Made by a program: the position numbers and the translations under genes. From assembly GCF_014905175.1 (NCBI RefSeq), contig NC_057790.1, positions 22,718,469-22,782,468 on the forward strand: a stretch of DNA of 64,000 bases, in the 5' to 3' direction. Below the pieces are notes generated by a model, which saw only the letters and a list, made by a program, of their open reading frames with translations, did not search any database and had not been told where the DNA came from. This document shows positions 1 to 10,110 of this stretch, in pieces; within the stretch, counting starts at the first letter, position 1, and the number at the start of each line of letters is the position of its first letter. Source of the stretch: Aphidius gifuensis. Lineage: Eukaryota > Arthropoda > Insecta > Hymenoptera > Braconidae.

Positions 1-1089
1 ATTAAAATTACGAAAATTCATGTCTGATGTCTGATCATTCGTTGAGATGTACTCCTTTTTTTTTTTTTTTTTTTTTTATGAAATATTATTAAATATATAC
101 ACGGTGGGAAATATTGATAACAATGAAAATGTAAAAAGGCATGTACACGTGCCATATACAGATATGCATCCGGTCATTCATGTTGGCCATCTGGGCCTTG
201 TCACCATGTCATTAAATATATATGAAAATGGAAAGGGACTATAAAATATTCTATAAGGCATATTATTTCATTTTTTAATATTATAAGACATTAGTAATAA
301 TATATATATATATATTGTTAATTATGTTTTTTCTTGTATAAATTATTAATTGGTTGACCCAGTGAAGTAAACATGGAATTTTCAATTGTCGTGGCTCATC
401 GTTTTGTGGTCGCTTAACGATCGATCCTATTTTTATGTAACTGTATATTTATATTGATGTATTCAAGTATATAACACGCAAATAATCTATACCGCAGACC
501 TCGAAAATTTCTGACGGACAATGCCGGACATATATGTATATATTAAAACCTAGTTTTTATTTTTATGTAATTTTTTTTTTTATTTCTAATTTTATTGAAC
601 AGATGTAATTGATAATTTATGGTGATTTTTTAGTCTTGGCATTTTGCCATTTGAAATGAGAATTTTTATATCACAAAGAGTATACATGATGAGAAGAAAT
701 AAATTTCAGCGGAGATAGTAATTTTTTATTTTTTTACTACTAAGAAATAAGTGGAAAAATTATTGTGGGTCAGACTTGATTGGAATATTTTTTTACTCTA
801 TTTTTTTTTATAATATAAATTTTTTTGTAAAATTAAAATAACAAGTAGCTCATATTTTAATATATTTTCTGCAAAAAAAAAGTATAGAAAAAAATAATTA
901 TAAGGATAATAAATCAAATGAAAGTATCCATCACTTTTGAGCCCTAAATTTTGGCGTTTATTTTTTTATATACCACAGTATTGAATCAATAAATAAAAAA
1001 AATATTGAAAAGGGAAATAAACAGTTGTTAGTAAAATAAGCATTGAATTTTTATGATAAAGTTGGTATGGTTGATAGAGGGATGAATAT
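1..1089. other. A+T-rich upstream DNA, no gene seen
   Basis: Apart from a T22 run at 56-77 and a TA repeat near 300-316 this is unstructured A+T-rich DNA. A 65-codon ATG frame starts at 47, but its first part is a translated poly-T run and it resembles no protein I know. A slightly GC-richer patch at about 135-210, containing CACGTG, and another at about 490-530 stand out, but neither gives a convincing exon. It could be intergenic DNA or the start of a FoxJ1 upstream intron. Confidence 0.5.
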
Positions 1090-1390
1090 GGTGGTTTGAA
1101 TAATGCCGGCTGCAAGGGTCCACCTGCAGGAAAAACAACTCGAGCACCTGTCCACGACGACGTTGCCGCTACCACCATTGCACGCGTCCACAACCACCAC
1201 CACCACCTACCCTCTTGCTGAGTTAACAGCCCCGTGACGTTCGTATATATTTTTTTTTTTCCAACACACGACTTTTGTAAATATGTATATATATTGTTAT
1301 ACTGTACACAACCTGACAGCCCACACGCAGCTTGACCAGTCAGCCCCTGTGCACAACGAGGATCGAAACTACCTAACAATATTTTTTCCA
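1090..1390. promoter_or_regulatory. GC-richer promoter-like island upstream of FoxJ1
   Basis: This block is much richer in C and G, including CpG, than its surroundings and sits 230-530 bases upstream of the splice acceptor of the first coding FoxJ1 exon. It holds a TGACGT half CRE near 1235, a GTTGCC half site near 1163 that resembles one arm of an RFX X-box (RFX factors regulate ciliary genes and FoxJ1 in animals), and CCACC repeats. I read it as the likely FoxJ1 promoter or 5' leader exon. No donor site matching the acceptor at 1619-1620 could be fixed, so the leader exon is not placed. The X-box reading rests on one arm only and is weak. Confidence 0.45.
1103..1237 (+). other. 44-codon ATG frame in the FoxJ1 promoter island
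   Basis: A plus-strand frame beginning MPAARVHLQEKQLEHL, then a Thr-rich middle, runs for 44 codons from ATG at 1103 to TGA at 1235-1237. It is GC-rich and uses codons unlike the A+T-rich flanks. A minus-strand frame covers the same bases (966-1391) but starts at TTG and has a low-complexity tail. If this block is transcribed as a FoxJ1 leader, the plus frame would be an upstream ORF. It could equally be a chance frame in a CpG-rich promoter. No protein family recognised. Confidence 0.2.
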
Positions 1391-1620
1391 ATTACACTCA
1401 CGTCATTTTATCATTACTGTTATTGTTATTATTATTTTTCATTTTGTTTTAAATAAATTCTTAATTTATTTATAATTATATTTAAAATTGAGTATTCAAT
1501 CAATTTTAATAATGGTATAATTTAAATAGAAATAAGAAAAAAAAATATAGAATAAAGATTTCTATTTTCATGTGAAAAATATTTAAATAACTTGACTATT
1601 TTTGTTTTTTGTTGTTTCAG

Positions 1621-1660
1621 ATTATTCTGGTTATGAAAAAATAAAAATTACCTTGACAAG
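1621..1660 (+). other. 5' UTR remainder in first coding FoxJ1 exon
   Basis: A strong acceptor (T-rich tract ending GTTGTTTCAG at 1620) opens the exon 40 bases before the start codon, so at least one upstream non-coding exon exists. The stretch contains a tiny upstream ORF (ATG at 1633, Met-Lys-Lys-stop). It also has a TGA at 1634-1636 in frame with the FoxJ1 ATG, so translation cannot extend upstream within this exon and the start at 1661 is well supported. Confidence 0.65.
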
Positions 1661-2639
1661 ATGAAGATGTCAGATTTACTGGTGTTTCCAGATGACCATG
1701 TGGCTTCTTCTATTACAATTGAAACAATGGAAACAGATGATGATTTTGGTGTTGAAGCTGAATTAACAAGTTTATCATGGTTACAATCATTAGATATAAC
1801 AAGTGCTTCAAGTTTACCAACACCACCATGTTCACCATCACCACCGCCCATCACAAAACAGCAACCTAAAAAAATGTCACCATTAATGAAAGCTCAACTT
1901 GGTAAGTTTAATGTACAATTTATATATTTTTTTTAAATTTTATAAATGCCATGATTAATGATTGTTTTTTTTTGTTTTTAGATTTAGCAGAAAATCGTGA
2001 AAAATATCAAACAGACATGGATGCAAAACCACCGTATTCATATGCCACCCTCATTTGCCTGGCGATGCAAGCAAATAAAAACAAACTCACATTGTCTAAT
2101 ATTTACGCTTGGATACGTGAAAATTTTATGTATTACAAACACGCTGATCCAGCATGGCAGGTATGATTATTTTTATTTAAAATAAATGTATTACGAGATG
2201 TTAATTTAAAATGTATTCAAATATTTTAATTAATAATATTTTTTAGAATTCAATACGACACAATTTATCATTAAACAAGTGTTTCGTTAAATTACCAAGA
2301 ACAAAAAGTGAACCTGGCAAAGGTGGATTTTGGAAATTAGATTTAAAAAGATTGGATGAAAGTAAACGTGTTAGAAGACGAACAACACTTTTACATCATA
2401 ACAGAAAAAGCAGAAAACCAGTACCAGAATCAGATGAAAATAATAAAAAATCAAACTCACCATTGTATGAAACACCACCAAGTTCTGTATCACCACCAAT
2501 TCCTGATAGTCTATCAGAAGTACCAGAATCAAATCAAGTCAGTCTCACTGAAGATGATTTAACTGGTTTGCTTATTGCAAATATTGGCTGGGATGAAAAT
2601 CAACTTGACTTGCTTGATTCACTACTGGATTCTCTATAA
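1661..2639 (+). CDS. Foxj1: Forkhead transcription factor, FoxJ1 class
   Basis: The CDS is join(1661-1901, 1982-2160, 2247-2639), 270 codons; both introns have GT-AG ends (GTAAGT/TTTTTAG and GTATGA/TTTTAG) and the frame is kept exactly. Residues about 94-185 form a forkhead DNA-binding domain: KPPYSYATLICLAMQ at 96-110, DPAWQ at 136-140, recognition helix NSIRHNLSLNKCF at 141-153, then GKGGFWKLD and a basic wing (KRVRRR) that may act as nuclear localisation signal. Residues 35-46 (LTSLSWLQSLDI) match the short N-terminal motif of vertebrate FOXJ1, which is why I choose FoxJ1 over other Fox classes. The C-terminus (239-270) is acidic and leucine-rich, a plausible activation segment. FoxJ1 proteins switch on motile-cilium genes; in an insect the likely sites are chordotonal neurons and sperm, which is family-based inference. 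The protein is shorter than human FOXJ1 (about 420 residues). Intron 2 splits the domain between WQ and NSIRHN. Confidence 0.93.
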
Positions 2640-2850
2640 AAATAAAAAAATAATTAACGATAAATTATACACTCAAGTTTGAAAACAATATTTTTAAAAC
2701 AAGTTTAATTTAATTTTTTTTTCTTTTTTAAATATATTTCTTTAAAATAATTATTGTGTCAAACTTTACTAGTCGTGTTTGACAATTAAAAATAAAAAGT
2801 CATGCCTTAAAATTGATCAGGAAAAATTAATATTTAAATAAATAATATAT
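2640..2850 (+). other. FoxJ1 3' UTR and possible poly(A) signals
   Basis: AATAAA motifs lie directly after the stop (2641-2646) and at 2791-2796, with more near 2837. The second is a reasonable polyadenylation signal, giving a 3' UTR of about 170-190 bases. The sequence is so A+T-rich that chance AATAAA motifs are common, so the end point is uncertain. Confidence 0.4.
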
Positions 2851-4039
2851 TGTACATTTAGTTTGATCAATAATTGCTGTTTAAGATGTTGTAAATATGG
2901 GATTTTAAAGTTCGTTTTATTGCGAAGCTAACTGAGCTACTTGATCAAAAAAAAAAAACAAAATTAATAATAATTATTTTATTAATAATATCAATTATTA
3001 ATTCAATATACATTTATTATACACAAAAAAAAAAACAAAAAACTTTTTAAATTAAAAAAAAAAAAAAGTCAATAATTTTAATATAATATTTTAATTAATT
3101 TTTTCTTTTGCAAATAAATTATTAAATTATCTATCTCAATAACATATAATCTTTAATTGTCTGTGTGAGATTAAAAAAACAAAATGATTTAATTTTGGTG
3201 TGTATTTTTGCTTTTTAAAAATTAATGCCTTATCAGAATAAACCGTCCAAAAAAAAACTATTCATAATTTTAGAAAATAATATATTAATATTTAAATATT
3301 AAATAAAAATTATTATGTAAGAATAAAATCATGAGCCTCATGTCCATTTTAAAGTAACGAAAAAAATAGTGATAATTATATCTGATTGATGCAAACTGGG
3401 TGCCTCGTTTTCCATTGAATTAACATTTACCTTGTACCATAAAAATAAATAAATTAATTTGTATTAATAAATAATAATAATATTAACAATAATTTGTATT
3501 GGTATATAGTTTAAATACACGTAATATAGAGATGCATAATATCAATATAAAAAAATATTTATTCAACCTATTTGTTTACGTACATTTTCTCCATGTGTGT
3601 TGTTGATGATGCTGATGTTTTTGTTTATGTCAAATTAATTTGGCTTGGCTGTACTGCATGTCATGTGTACCAGTTTTGTGTTCAACAAATTTTCATGGTA
3701 ATCACTCGTTCACTTGTATATTCGTCTTTAACAATCCATGTGTGGTAACAAATTTTGTACGAGAGTCTCTTTTGGAACATTTGGTTTTGTGTACAAAATT
3801 TTGTTGATAATTATTTTGCCACAAATTCCATATAAACTGCTACGATATATCCTAAAAATAAAAGATTATTAGTTGAATTTATTTTTTTTTTAATTATTAT
3901 GTTTATTTTATTATTTAAAAATTGATTAACAATTGCCTAAATATTCCACTTATTGCCTTGTTTTTTTTTTTTTTTTACTTATTTGATAATAATAACAGTA
4001 AAAAAAAAAAAAAACCGAAAACAAGACTTGACATCAGAG
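2851..4039. other. A+T-rich intergenic DNA
   Basis: Poly-A/T runs and short TAATAA repeats make up most of this stretch. A moderately GC-richer zone at about 3570-3800 is rich in TGT and GTG triplets. I see no reading frame, RNA gene or repeat boundary here. Confidence 0.5.
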
Positions 4040-5050
4040 AGACATGATTGGCTGATACAGTTTCAAGATGGCCGCGATAATTTTTTGGCTGTTTTCGGGA
4101 ACCCCCGAGGGCCCGGAGCCTGTTGCGCGTTTGCGGGGGGTCAGTCAGTGTTATGAATTTGTAGTGTGAAGATGTGTCCTATGTGTTGTTCTGTGTGCTC
4201 CTGTATCTTGCTAAGCTGCCCTTTTGGTGTTCCTGTCTATCCTGTTTTTGCTGTTTTTCTGGTATTGTTTAATTCTTATACTTCTTTTTTATTTTTTTTA
4301 TTAATTAAAAAATAAATTTTCAACGTATCGGTTCGCATCGGATCTGATCGGTTATTTAATATTATATTATAATAAATTGGAGTAATTCTAAGTTTTTTTT
4401 TTTTTTGGCAAAAACTGCGTCGCAAAAAGCCAATGCACAAAATGGCCACCGCGTCGATGAATAGTTGAAAATTTATTTTTTATTCTTTCATTATTTTCCG
4501 TCTAAATAATACCCGTCTTTTATTTTTTTTGTCTGTTCAGTCGTTATATTTATTTTCGTCTAATTTTTTAATTAATAATTGATATATATTTGCGAAAATA
4601 AATTATTTTTTTTTTAATTTTTTTTTTTCGGACAACGTCGGGACAATGCCGTCATAATTATTCGTCGTCGTTTAGCCGGCTTTGGGATTGTCAAAATTGT
4701 TAATCCTCGAACAATTATTTAATAATTAATATTTTCATTTTAATTGCATTTTTTGGAATGAATAATTAATTATTAATTTTCGGTGGTGATATTCATTCAG
4801 GAATATTTAGGCGAATACATTATATTTTTTTATAATTTTTTTTTTTTTTTATTATTTGCGTTCTTTTTTTTTTTTTTCATAAAATTAACGGGCGGGAGAG
4901 AAAATCAAAATGGCTGCTCAATCTTGTTGAATGTTACTTTCAATTGTTTCCAGTAGATGGCTGAATTATTTCAATCCGCCATCTTCGATAAATAAGCGCG
5001 CAAATCTAACAACAGATTTAAATTTCGAATCATTGACACTATAAAAAAAA
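4040..5050. promoter_or_regulatory. Promoter-like cluster with YY1-type ATGGC motifs and initiators
   Basis: Four copies of the AAGATGGC/AAAATGGC core occur: plus strand at 4066-4073 (followed by CGCG), 4439-4446 and 4907-4914, and minus strand at 4976-4985 (CCGCCATCTT). This core is the YY1 binding motif, typical of TATA-less promoters close to the start site. TCAGTC, an arthropod initiator match, occurs near 4141 just after a G-rich CpG block, and again near 4537. Together these suggest one or more housekeeping-type transcription starts, possibly in both directions. A short frame starts at the first motif (ATG 4068, 33 codons, opening MAAIIFWLFSGTPEGPEP), and the third motif starts a 6-codon frame. 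No downstream exon is identifiable. Motif reading is established knowledge; the promoter role is inference. Confidence 0.45.
4068..4169 (+). other. 33-codon GC-rich frame with good start context
   Basis: ATG at 4068 lies in the context TTCAAGATGG, favourable for initiation, and the frame MAAIIFWLFSGTPEGPEPVA continues to TGA at 4167-4169. The middle (GTPEGPEPVARLRG) is the most GC-rich codon stretch in the first 13 kb. It may be a small coding exon, an upstream ORF, or an accident of a CpG-rich promoter. I do not recognise the peptide, and the initiator-like TCAGTCAG lies inside its 3' part, which argues against coding use. Confidence 0.2.
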
Positions 5051-6406
5051 ATTTCTATTATTTCATTATAATCAAAATTATCCAACATGCAAAAATTCTT
5101 TTTAACTAAATATTTTAATTTTAAAAATCAAATTTTATTTTTATCTATAAATAACATTTTAAAATTTATTTTAATATTTTTTTATTATAAAAAAAATTAA
5201 AAGTGAAACAGCTATATATTTTATAATAATATTTTGGGGGTTTTTGATTTATGTATTGCATTAAAAATTTGCATTAATAGACATCTTTTAGAATTGAATA
5301 AAAACAATAAAAAATACTGAGTAGAAGTTGTTGATTTTACCAACAACTGCGTGTAAAGGGTATACGTAGAAATTATATAAATTCAAAGATGCATCAAGCA
5401 GATGGCTCTATCCTACACATGGGCGTCGTTCAAAATATAAAGTCAATATTTCCTGTGTACGTATATAAATATATTTTTTTTTATTTTTTGTATATTTTTA
5501 TTATGATTTATATGATATTTATTTTCTTGTAAGCCGAAAGATTAAAAATTAATATCCATAAATTTCATACAACCAGGCAAGATTTTGGAAATAATATTCT
5601 GAATAATTTCCGCTCTAAATCACAAACCCAAGTTTTATGATTATCACACATTGTTGAAAAGTCAAGTTTTAACTTTAGCATAAAGCCTTCCGACAATGTT
5701 TTCAATTACTAACTTTTATCTTAAACTTGCAAGTTGAGCCGGAAATTTATCTACAACTTTTAAACAAGAAATACACAAACTTTAAAAATTTCATGCAATA
5801 ATTATTATATAAATATTTTTATCATGCATAAAAAATTCATTTATAAATTTATATATTTATTTAAAATGAGTTATTTTAATATTTTCTTATAAAAAAGATT
5901 TAATTCTAATCAAAATTATACAGTACGATTGCAGCAAAATGTGATTTACTATAACTGCCTCAATAAGATTATATCTTGAATAAATTTGACCTCAAATTAT
6001 CAAATCGTCAACAACTATATCATTATTTATTAAGAACAATATATTTTGAATTTAATTATTTAATTAATTTACAACTAGTTGTGCATGTAAAATTAATGCA
6101 GGCGTTTTTTTTTTTAAATTTTATTCAAACTAAAAATGATTTATAGAATTTATTATAATTATTATTATCAAGTCATGGTTATTTTAATTTTTCAATAAAA
6201 TATCTACATATATAATTTATCTATTGTCAATAAATATCGGAGAAAATTTTTAAAAACTTTGAATAAAAATAAATATTCAAAAGTGGTTATAGCCATGAGG
6301 TAATTTTTCTTTTTTTTTATATTCGTCTTTCGAGCCACGTACTGATAAATAAAATTATTCATATGACTTTATGTATAAAAAAATTTAATAGTATAGTAGA
6401 TTTTTA
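5051..6406. other. A+T-rich DNA without recognisable gene
   Basis: This stretch is mostly A+T-rich. Slightly more complex sequence at about 5320-5420 and 5580-5770 has no open frame of note and no strong splice pair. Confidence 0.5.
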
Positions 6407-6969
6407 TTGTTTCCGATATTTTATTCATTGGGTATTCTTATAATTTGTGATGTTGAAAGATCGATTGAGTCACGCTTGCCAAAGCGTGATCTATTGCCAA
6501 GAAACTTCAAACCTTTTTTATCCTACACACTGCTATTCACCCATATAGGGTTGATGGTCTGCCAATTATTTCCAATTTCGATTATCTTTTCTACGACCCT
6601 CGTGAAAAAGTTGTCGGCACGTCGAGCCAAAGAAACGAGATATCAACAGAATGATTATTCAGCACCCTCACTAAAGAAGAAAAAAAAGAAATTCCACAAG
6701 ATAAAAAATTAAAGGTGGCAAAATAAAATTTTAACATTAAAAACAATATTATAATTGTTTTTAATTGGCTTTAGAGAATGTTGGTGTGGTATTTTTCAAT
6801 GATTTTCATATATTTATATAAAAAAGCTTTTATAAAATTGTTGAGTATACTTGGCTTACTACAATTGGCATTCATTTTGAGGTCGAGGTATTTCGGTCTA
6901 GCAATGAGCGTCGGTTCAACACAAAAGATAATTTGGTGTGTGGTGCATTCATGGCTCCATGGATTTTGA
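6407..6969 (+). other. Two adjacent hydrophobic open frames, possible gene relic
   Basis: A plus-strand frame is open from about 6407 to 6712 without an ATG at its start (first codon TTG). It reads as hydrophobic stretches (FLSYTLLFTHIGLMVCQLF), then a basic Lys/Arg segment ending in poly-Lys. A second frame at 6778-6969 (ATG at 6778) is also hydrophobic and ends ...WCVVHSWLHGF. An acceptor-like TTGGCTTTAG precedes it at about 6774, but no good donor ends the first frame. Base composition at 6440-6690 is richer in G and C than the flanks. It could be a decayed membrane-protein gene, a transposon relic, or chance. The minus strand is also open over part of the second frame. Confidence 0.2.
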
Positions 6970-8290
6970 AAACTTAATTCGAGTATACTGTAGAAACTCG
7001 AGACTTTGTAATAATAATACTGCAACTCAACAGAACCATGAAATGAAACAATAAGAAAGAATTATATTTAAAAATTAAAAAACTTTATATTATTTTGTAT
7101 ATTTAATAATAATATACAATGAAATAATAGAAAAAAAAATTATATTATAAAGATTTTAAATAGAATATACAAAGTCAGTTATCATAATATTCTTTTAACT
7201 TTGGCTTTTGATAATTTTTCGTTTCTATTTTTTATATTATTCATTAATATAAATTGTTTACTATCATCGTAATTACTTTTTTTTTTTTAATAAACTACGA
7301 AATAATAATTACCAAAAATTCCTGAATAATTAAATACATACTTGGTTGATTATTGGATTTTTTTTTTTGACACAAACGTGGAATTTTCATATTAGTATAT
7401 TGGACACATTTTTAAACGTGTTTGTTATTTCAGTTATTTAGCTGTCACACGAGTCATCAATTTTTTATATCTATATTTTTTAAATTAAAAAAAAAAAAAT
7501 AATGAAATTATGAAAGTATAATTCAGAAAATTCATGTAATAATATTACAATTGTTGACAATTTGTATAATTGCAATTTGTTTGATTATTATTTTTTATTA
7601 TTTTACTTTATCTTATACAATTTTAAATTCGACAAATGAACTAGACAACAATACAATTTCGTGAGATTGTCTCCCATTTTTTTTTTCCAAGATATTTTCT
7701 TCAATTTTCTTGAAGAAAAACAAGGCACACTGGTTGTACTTTTTCGTTTATCGTCTTCGCCAAGATTTCCCAGCTTGTCATATAATATCTTTTTATCCTT
7801 TTTTTTTTCTTCTTATTTTTCATCATTTCATTTTAACAATTTCAACGCCAAGTACCTTGGAATCAGTGACAGTAACTTTCTTCGTAAAATTTTTTATGTT
7901 GCAAATAATAATTAATGAAAATTATTTAATCTCATGATACTTGTAATATATATAAATTAAATTTTATATATAAATTAAAAACAAAAGATTTTGAAACAAA
8001 TAAATTTTTTACCGGTAGTTAAATTAAAGTTTTAATAAAGACTTGAACGACAATATAAAATAATAATAATAGTTTTAAAAAAATTATATAATTATTGTTG
8101 AGTTCACGTTAACTTGTTACTGCTAATTTTCTGAATAGTTTGATTTAAAAAAAATTCAGCATCTTGTCAGTTATTTATTATAAAAAAAAACATCTTTGAC
8201 AAAGTGTCAAGAATAATTAACAGTTTGACAAATAATGATGATTATCGTGCTGACAGATTATCAACGAGAATGTAAAAATAAATAATACGA
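6970..8290. other. A+T-rich DNA with a small inverted repeat
   Basis: No gene is evident. A perfect 10-base inverted repeat (TTTTCTTCAA and its complement, 5-base loop) lies at 7695-7719. Frames at 7661-7937 are translations of T-rich sequence. Confidence 0.45.
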
Positions 8291-8360
8291 TTTTATTTAA
8301 AAAAAAGAAATACAAAATAAAAAAAAACTTTGTTGAGAATGTCCAAGTTGTGTTGGCGAG

Positions 8361-8577
8361 TCACACTGAAGTATAAAACAGCCCTCCAATCAGTAAACTT
8401 GGCTTATATCCAGTTTTAGAATAAAAAATATCAACGTAGTCAGGACTAACTGGTGCAATCGATGACATTTCAACGAGATACGAGTTTGCTATATATACAT
8501 TTTTCGTACATAAGCATACTTTTGTGTAAATAACTCTTGATTGAAATTTTCTATCAAACATAGTGTTAGTTGAACAG
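8361..8577 (-). CDS. Candidate minus-strand terminal exon, unknown product
   Basis: Reading the minus strand, a T-rich tract ending TTTTATTGCAG gives an acceptor just above 8577. The frame beyond it is fully open to TGA at 8363-8361: five codons, then ATG at 8561 and 66 codons beginning MFDRKFQSRVIYTKVCL and ending ...SLLIGGLFYTSV. AATAAA on the same strand (8297-8292) lies about 65 bases after the stop. Acceptor, open frame and poly(A) signal in the right order look like a last exon, or a small single-exon gene started at 8561. No upstream partner exon was found and no family is recognised, so it may be spurious. Confidence 0.22.
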
Positions 8578-9580
8578 CTGCAATAAAATTACAATTATAA
8601 AAAACAAAAAACGCGCGAAACGTTATAGTTTTTATATTCTGAACTAAATAATATTATTTTTATATAAAAAAATTAAATTAAAAAAACAGTACAACTAAAA
8701 TTCCAAACAATTAAAATGATTCTTTATATATAAGAGGATCATTATTGTTTTTCTTTTATTTTATCATTTATACTATTAAATAATTCCACGAGTTTTTTTT
8801 TTTTTTTTTTTTTTGATATTTTGATGCGACAATTAAATCTCTTGATACTTAAACTCAAACTGTTTACTTAAAAATAACAAAAACCTCACAATTTCACGTT
8901 CTATTCATTGAATGCTTTTGTAAATTTTACAACTGGGCAATGTGTTGAGAGAGAATGTATAAACATTAAAGTGCGAGCTTCTATTTCTACAAGAGTTTAT
9001 ACACATAATATGTATACCAATAGTATAAATATATATATATATTTTTTGGTTTTGTATTTAATCTTTTGTTGTATTTGCTCTTGTACAAAACGTTTAACTA
9101 TATTCAACATAAAAAATTCAACCACAAAGCATTTGTCTGGAGTTCAATATTGTTGTATATACAATGTCAACGAGGGTCGTAACCATTCAAGACTCATAAG
9201 TCAATACAATACAATGAGATTTTAGAAAATTCAATTATTATAAACTGGATAAATATATTTTAAGTTTCATATATCATACAATTGAATATGATATTTATAT
9301 ATAAATATATTTATTTTTCAATCAGACATATTGTTGTCATTGTGTATATTTAACACTAGATTTTATATTTAAACAAACAAATAAATACAAATATATAGGT
9401 ATACAGGGATAATAGAAAATAACAATTTAAACATTTAAATATTACATGTATTACAAGACACCAAGAAGAATATAATATACATATTAAATAAATATATAAA
9501 TATATAAAAAGGCTTGAAATAGTTAATAAGTTGTTGGAGTAGAAAAAAAAAATAAAAAAGTAAATAAATAAACAGTGTGG
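8578..9580. other. A+T-rich DNA with a T22 tract
   Basis: A 22-base T run lies at 8793-8814. A 105-codon plus frame (8908-9225) lacks an in-frame ATG at its start and has poor complexity. It might hide an exon, but no splice pair supports it. Confidence 0.4.
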
Positions 9581-10110
9581 GTCACTCGTTCGATAAAACG
9601 TTGATTCTTGTCAGCACGATCTATGTACCTGTATATATAAAATATATAAAGTGTAGAACAGACGAGGTCAGTTATTGCCACCGGGAGCTAGACACGTACG
9701 AGTAAAATATCGATCCATTCGTGCGGCCAATTGTATTGCGTATACAGATATATATACAAATAAAATATTCTATAAACCATTTACAGAAGCTGAGTGCATC
9801 GTCCTAAGTTATAAATAAACATGTAGATAGTATTGTGTATATAGATTGAAAGAGAATATATATAACACCCAAGTAGTAATAGTAGTTGTAGTAGTCAGTA
9901 GATGTAACAAGATTCGGCAACATGACCTCCTGAAGCGTCAGTGTCGTCCACAGGAGCAGCAACATTTTGACTGATTTAGGAATATGTACAGGTGAAGTTT
10001 GTTTTGTTGAATTGTTAGTTGGTTACTTGTATTTCTATCTCATAACAAGCTTCAGGGTTAACATGTAAAATAACGACATAATACAGTGACATTGCAGATG
10101 GATAAATTTT
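9581..10110. promoter_or_regulatory. GC-richer non-coding block
   Basis: Two patches, about 9590-9740 and 9890-9970, are clearly richer in CpG and in complex sequence than their surroundings. The second contains an inverted repeat (CTCCTG at 9927-9932 and CAGGAG at 9951-9956). Frames in both are short. They could be conserved enhancers or leader exons of the gene whose signal-peptide exon lies at 15.3 kb. This is inference from composition only. Confidence 0.25.

Noticed and set aside
966..1391. Minus-strand frame of 141 codons
   Set aside because: It starts at TTG, much of its tail is translated A+T-rich repeat, it has a poly-Trp run from a CCA repeat, and it resembles no protein. The block is better read as a promoter island.
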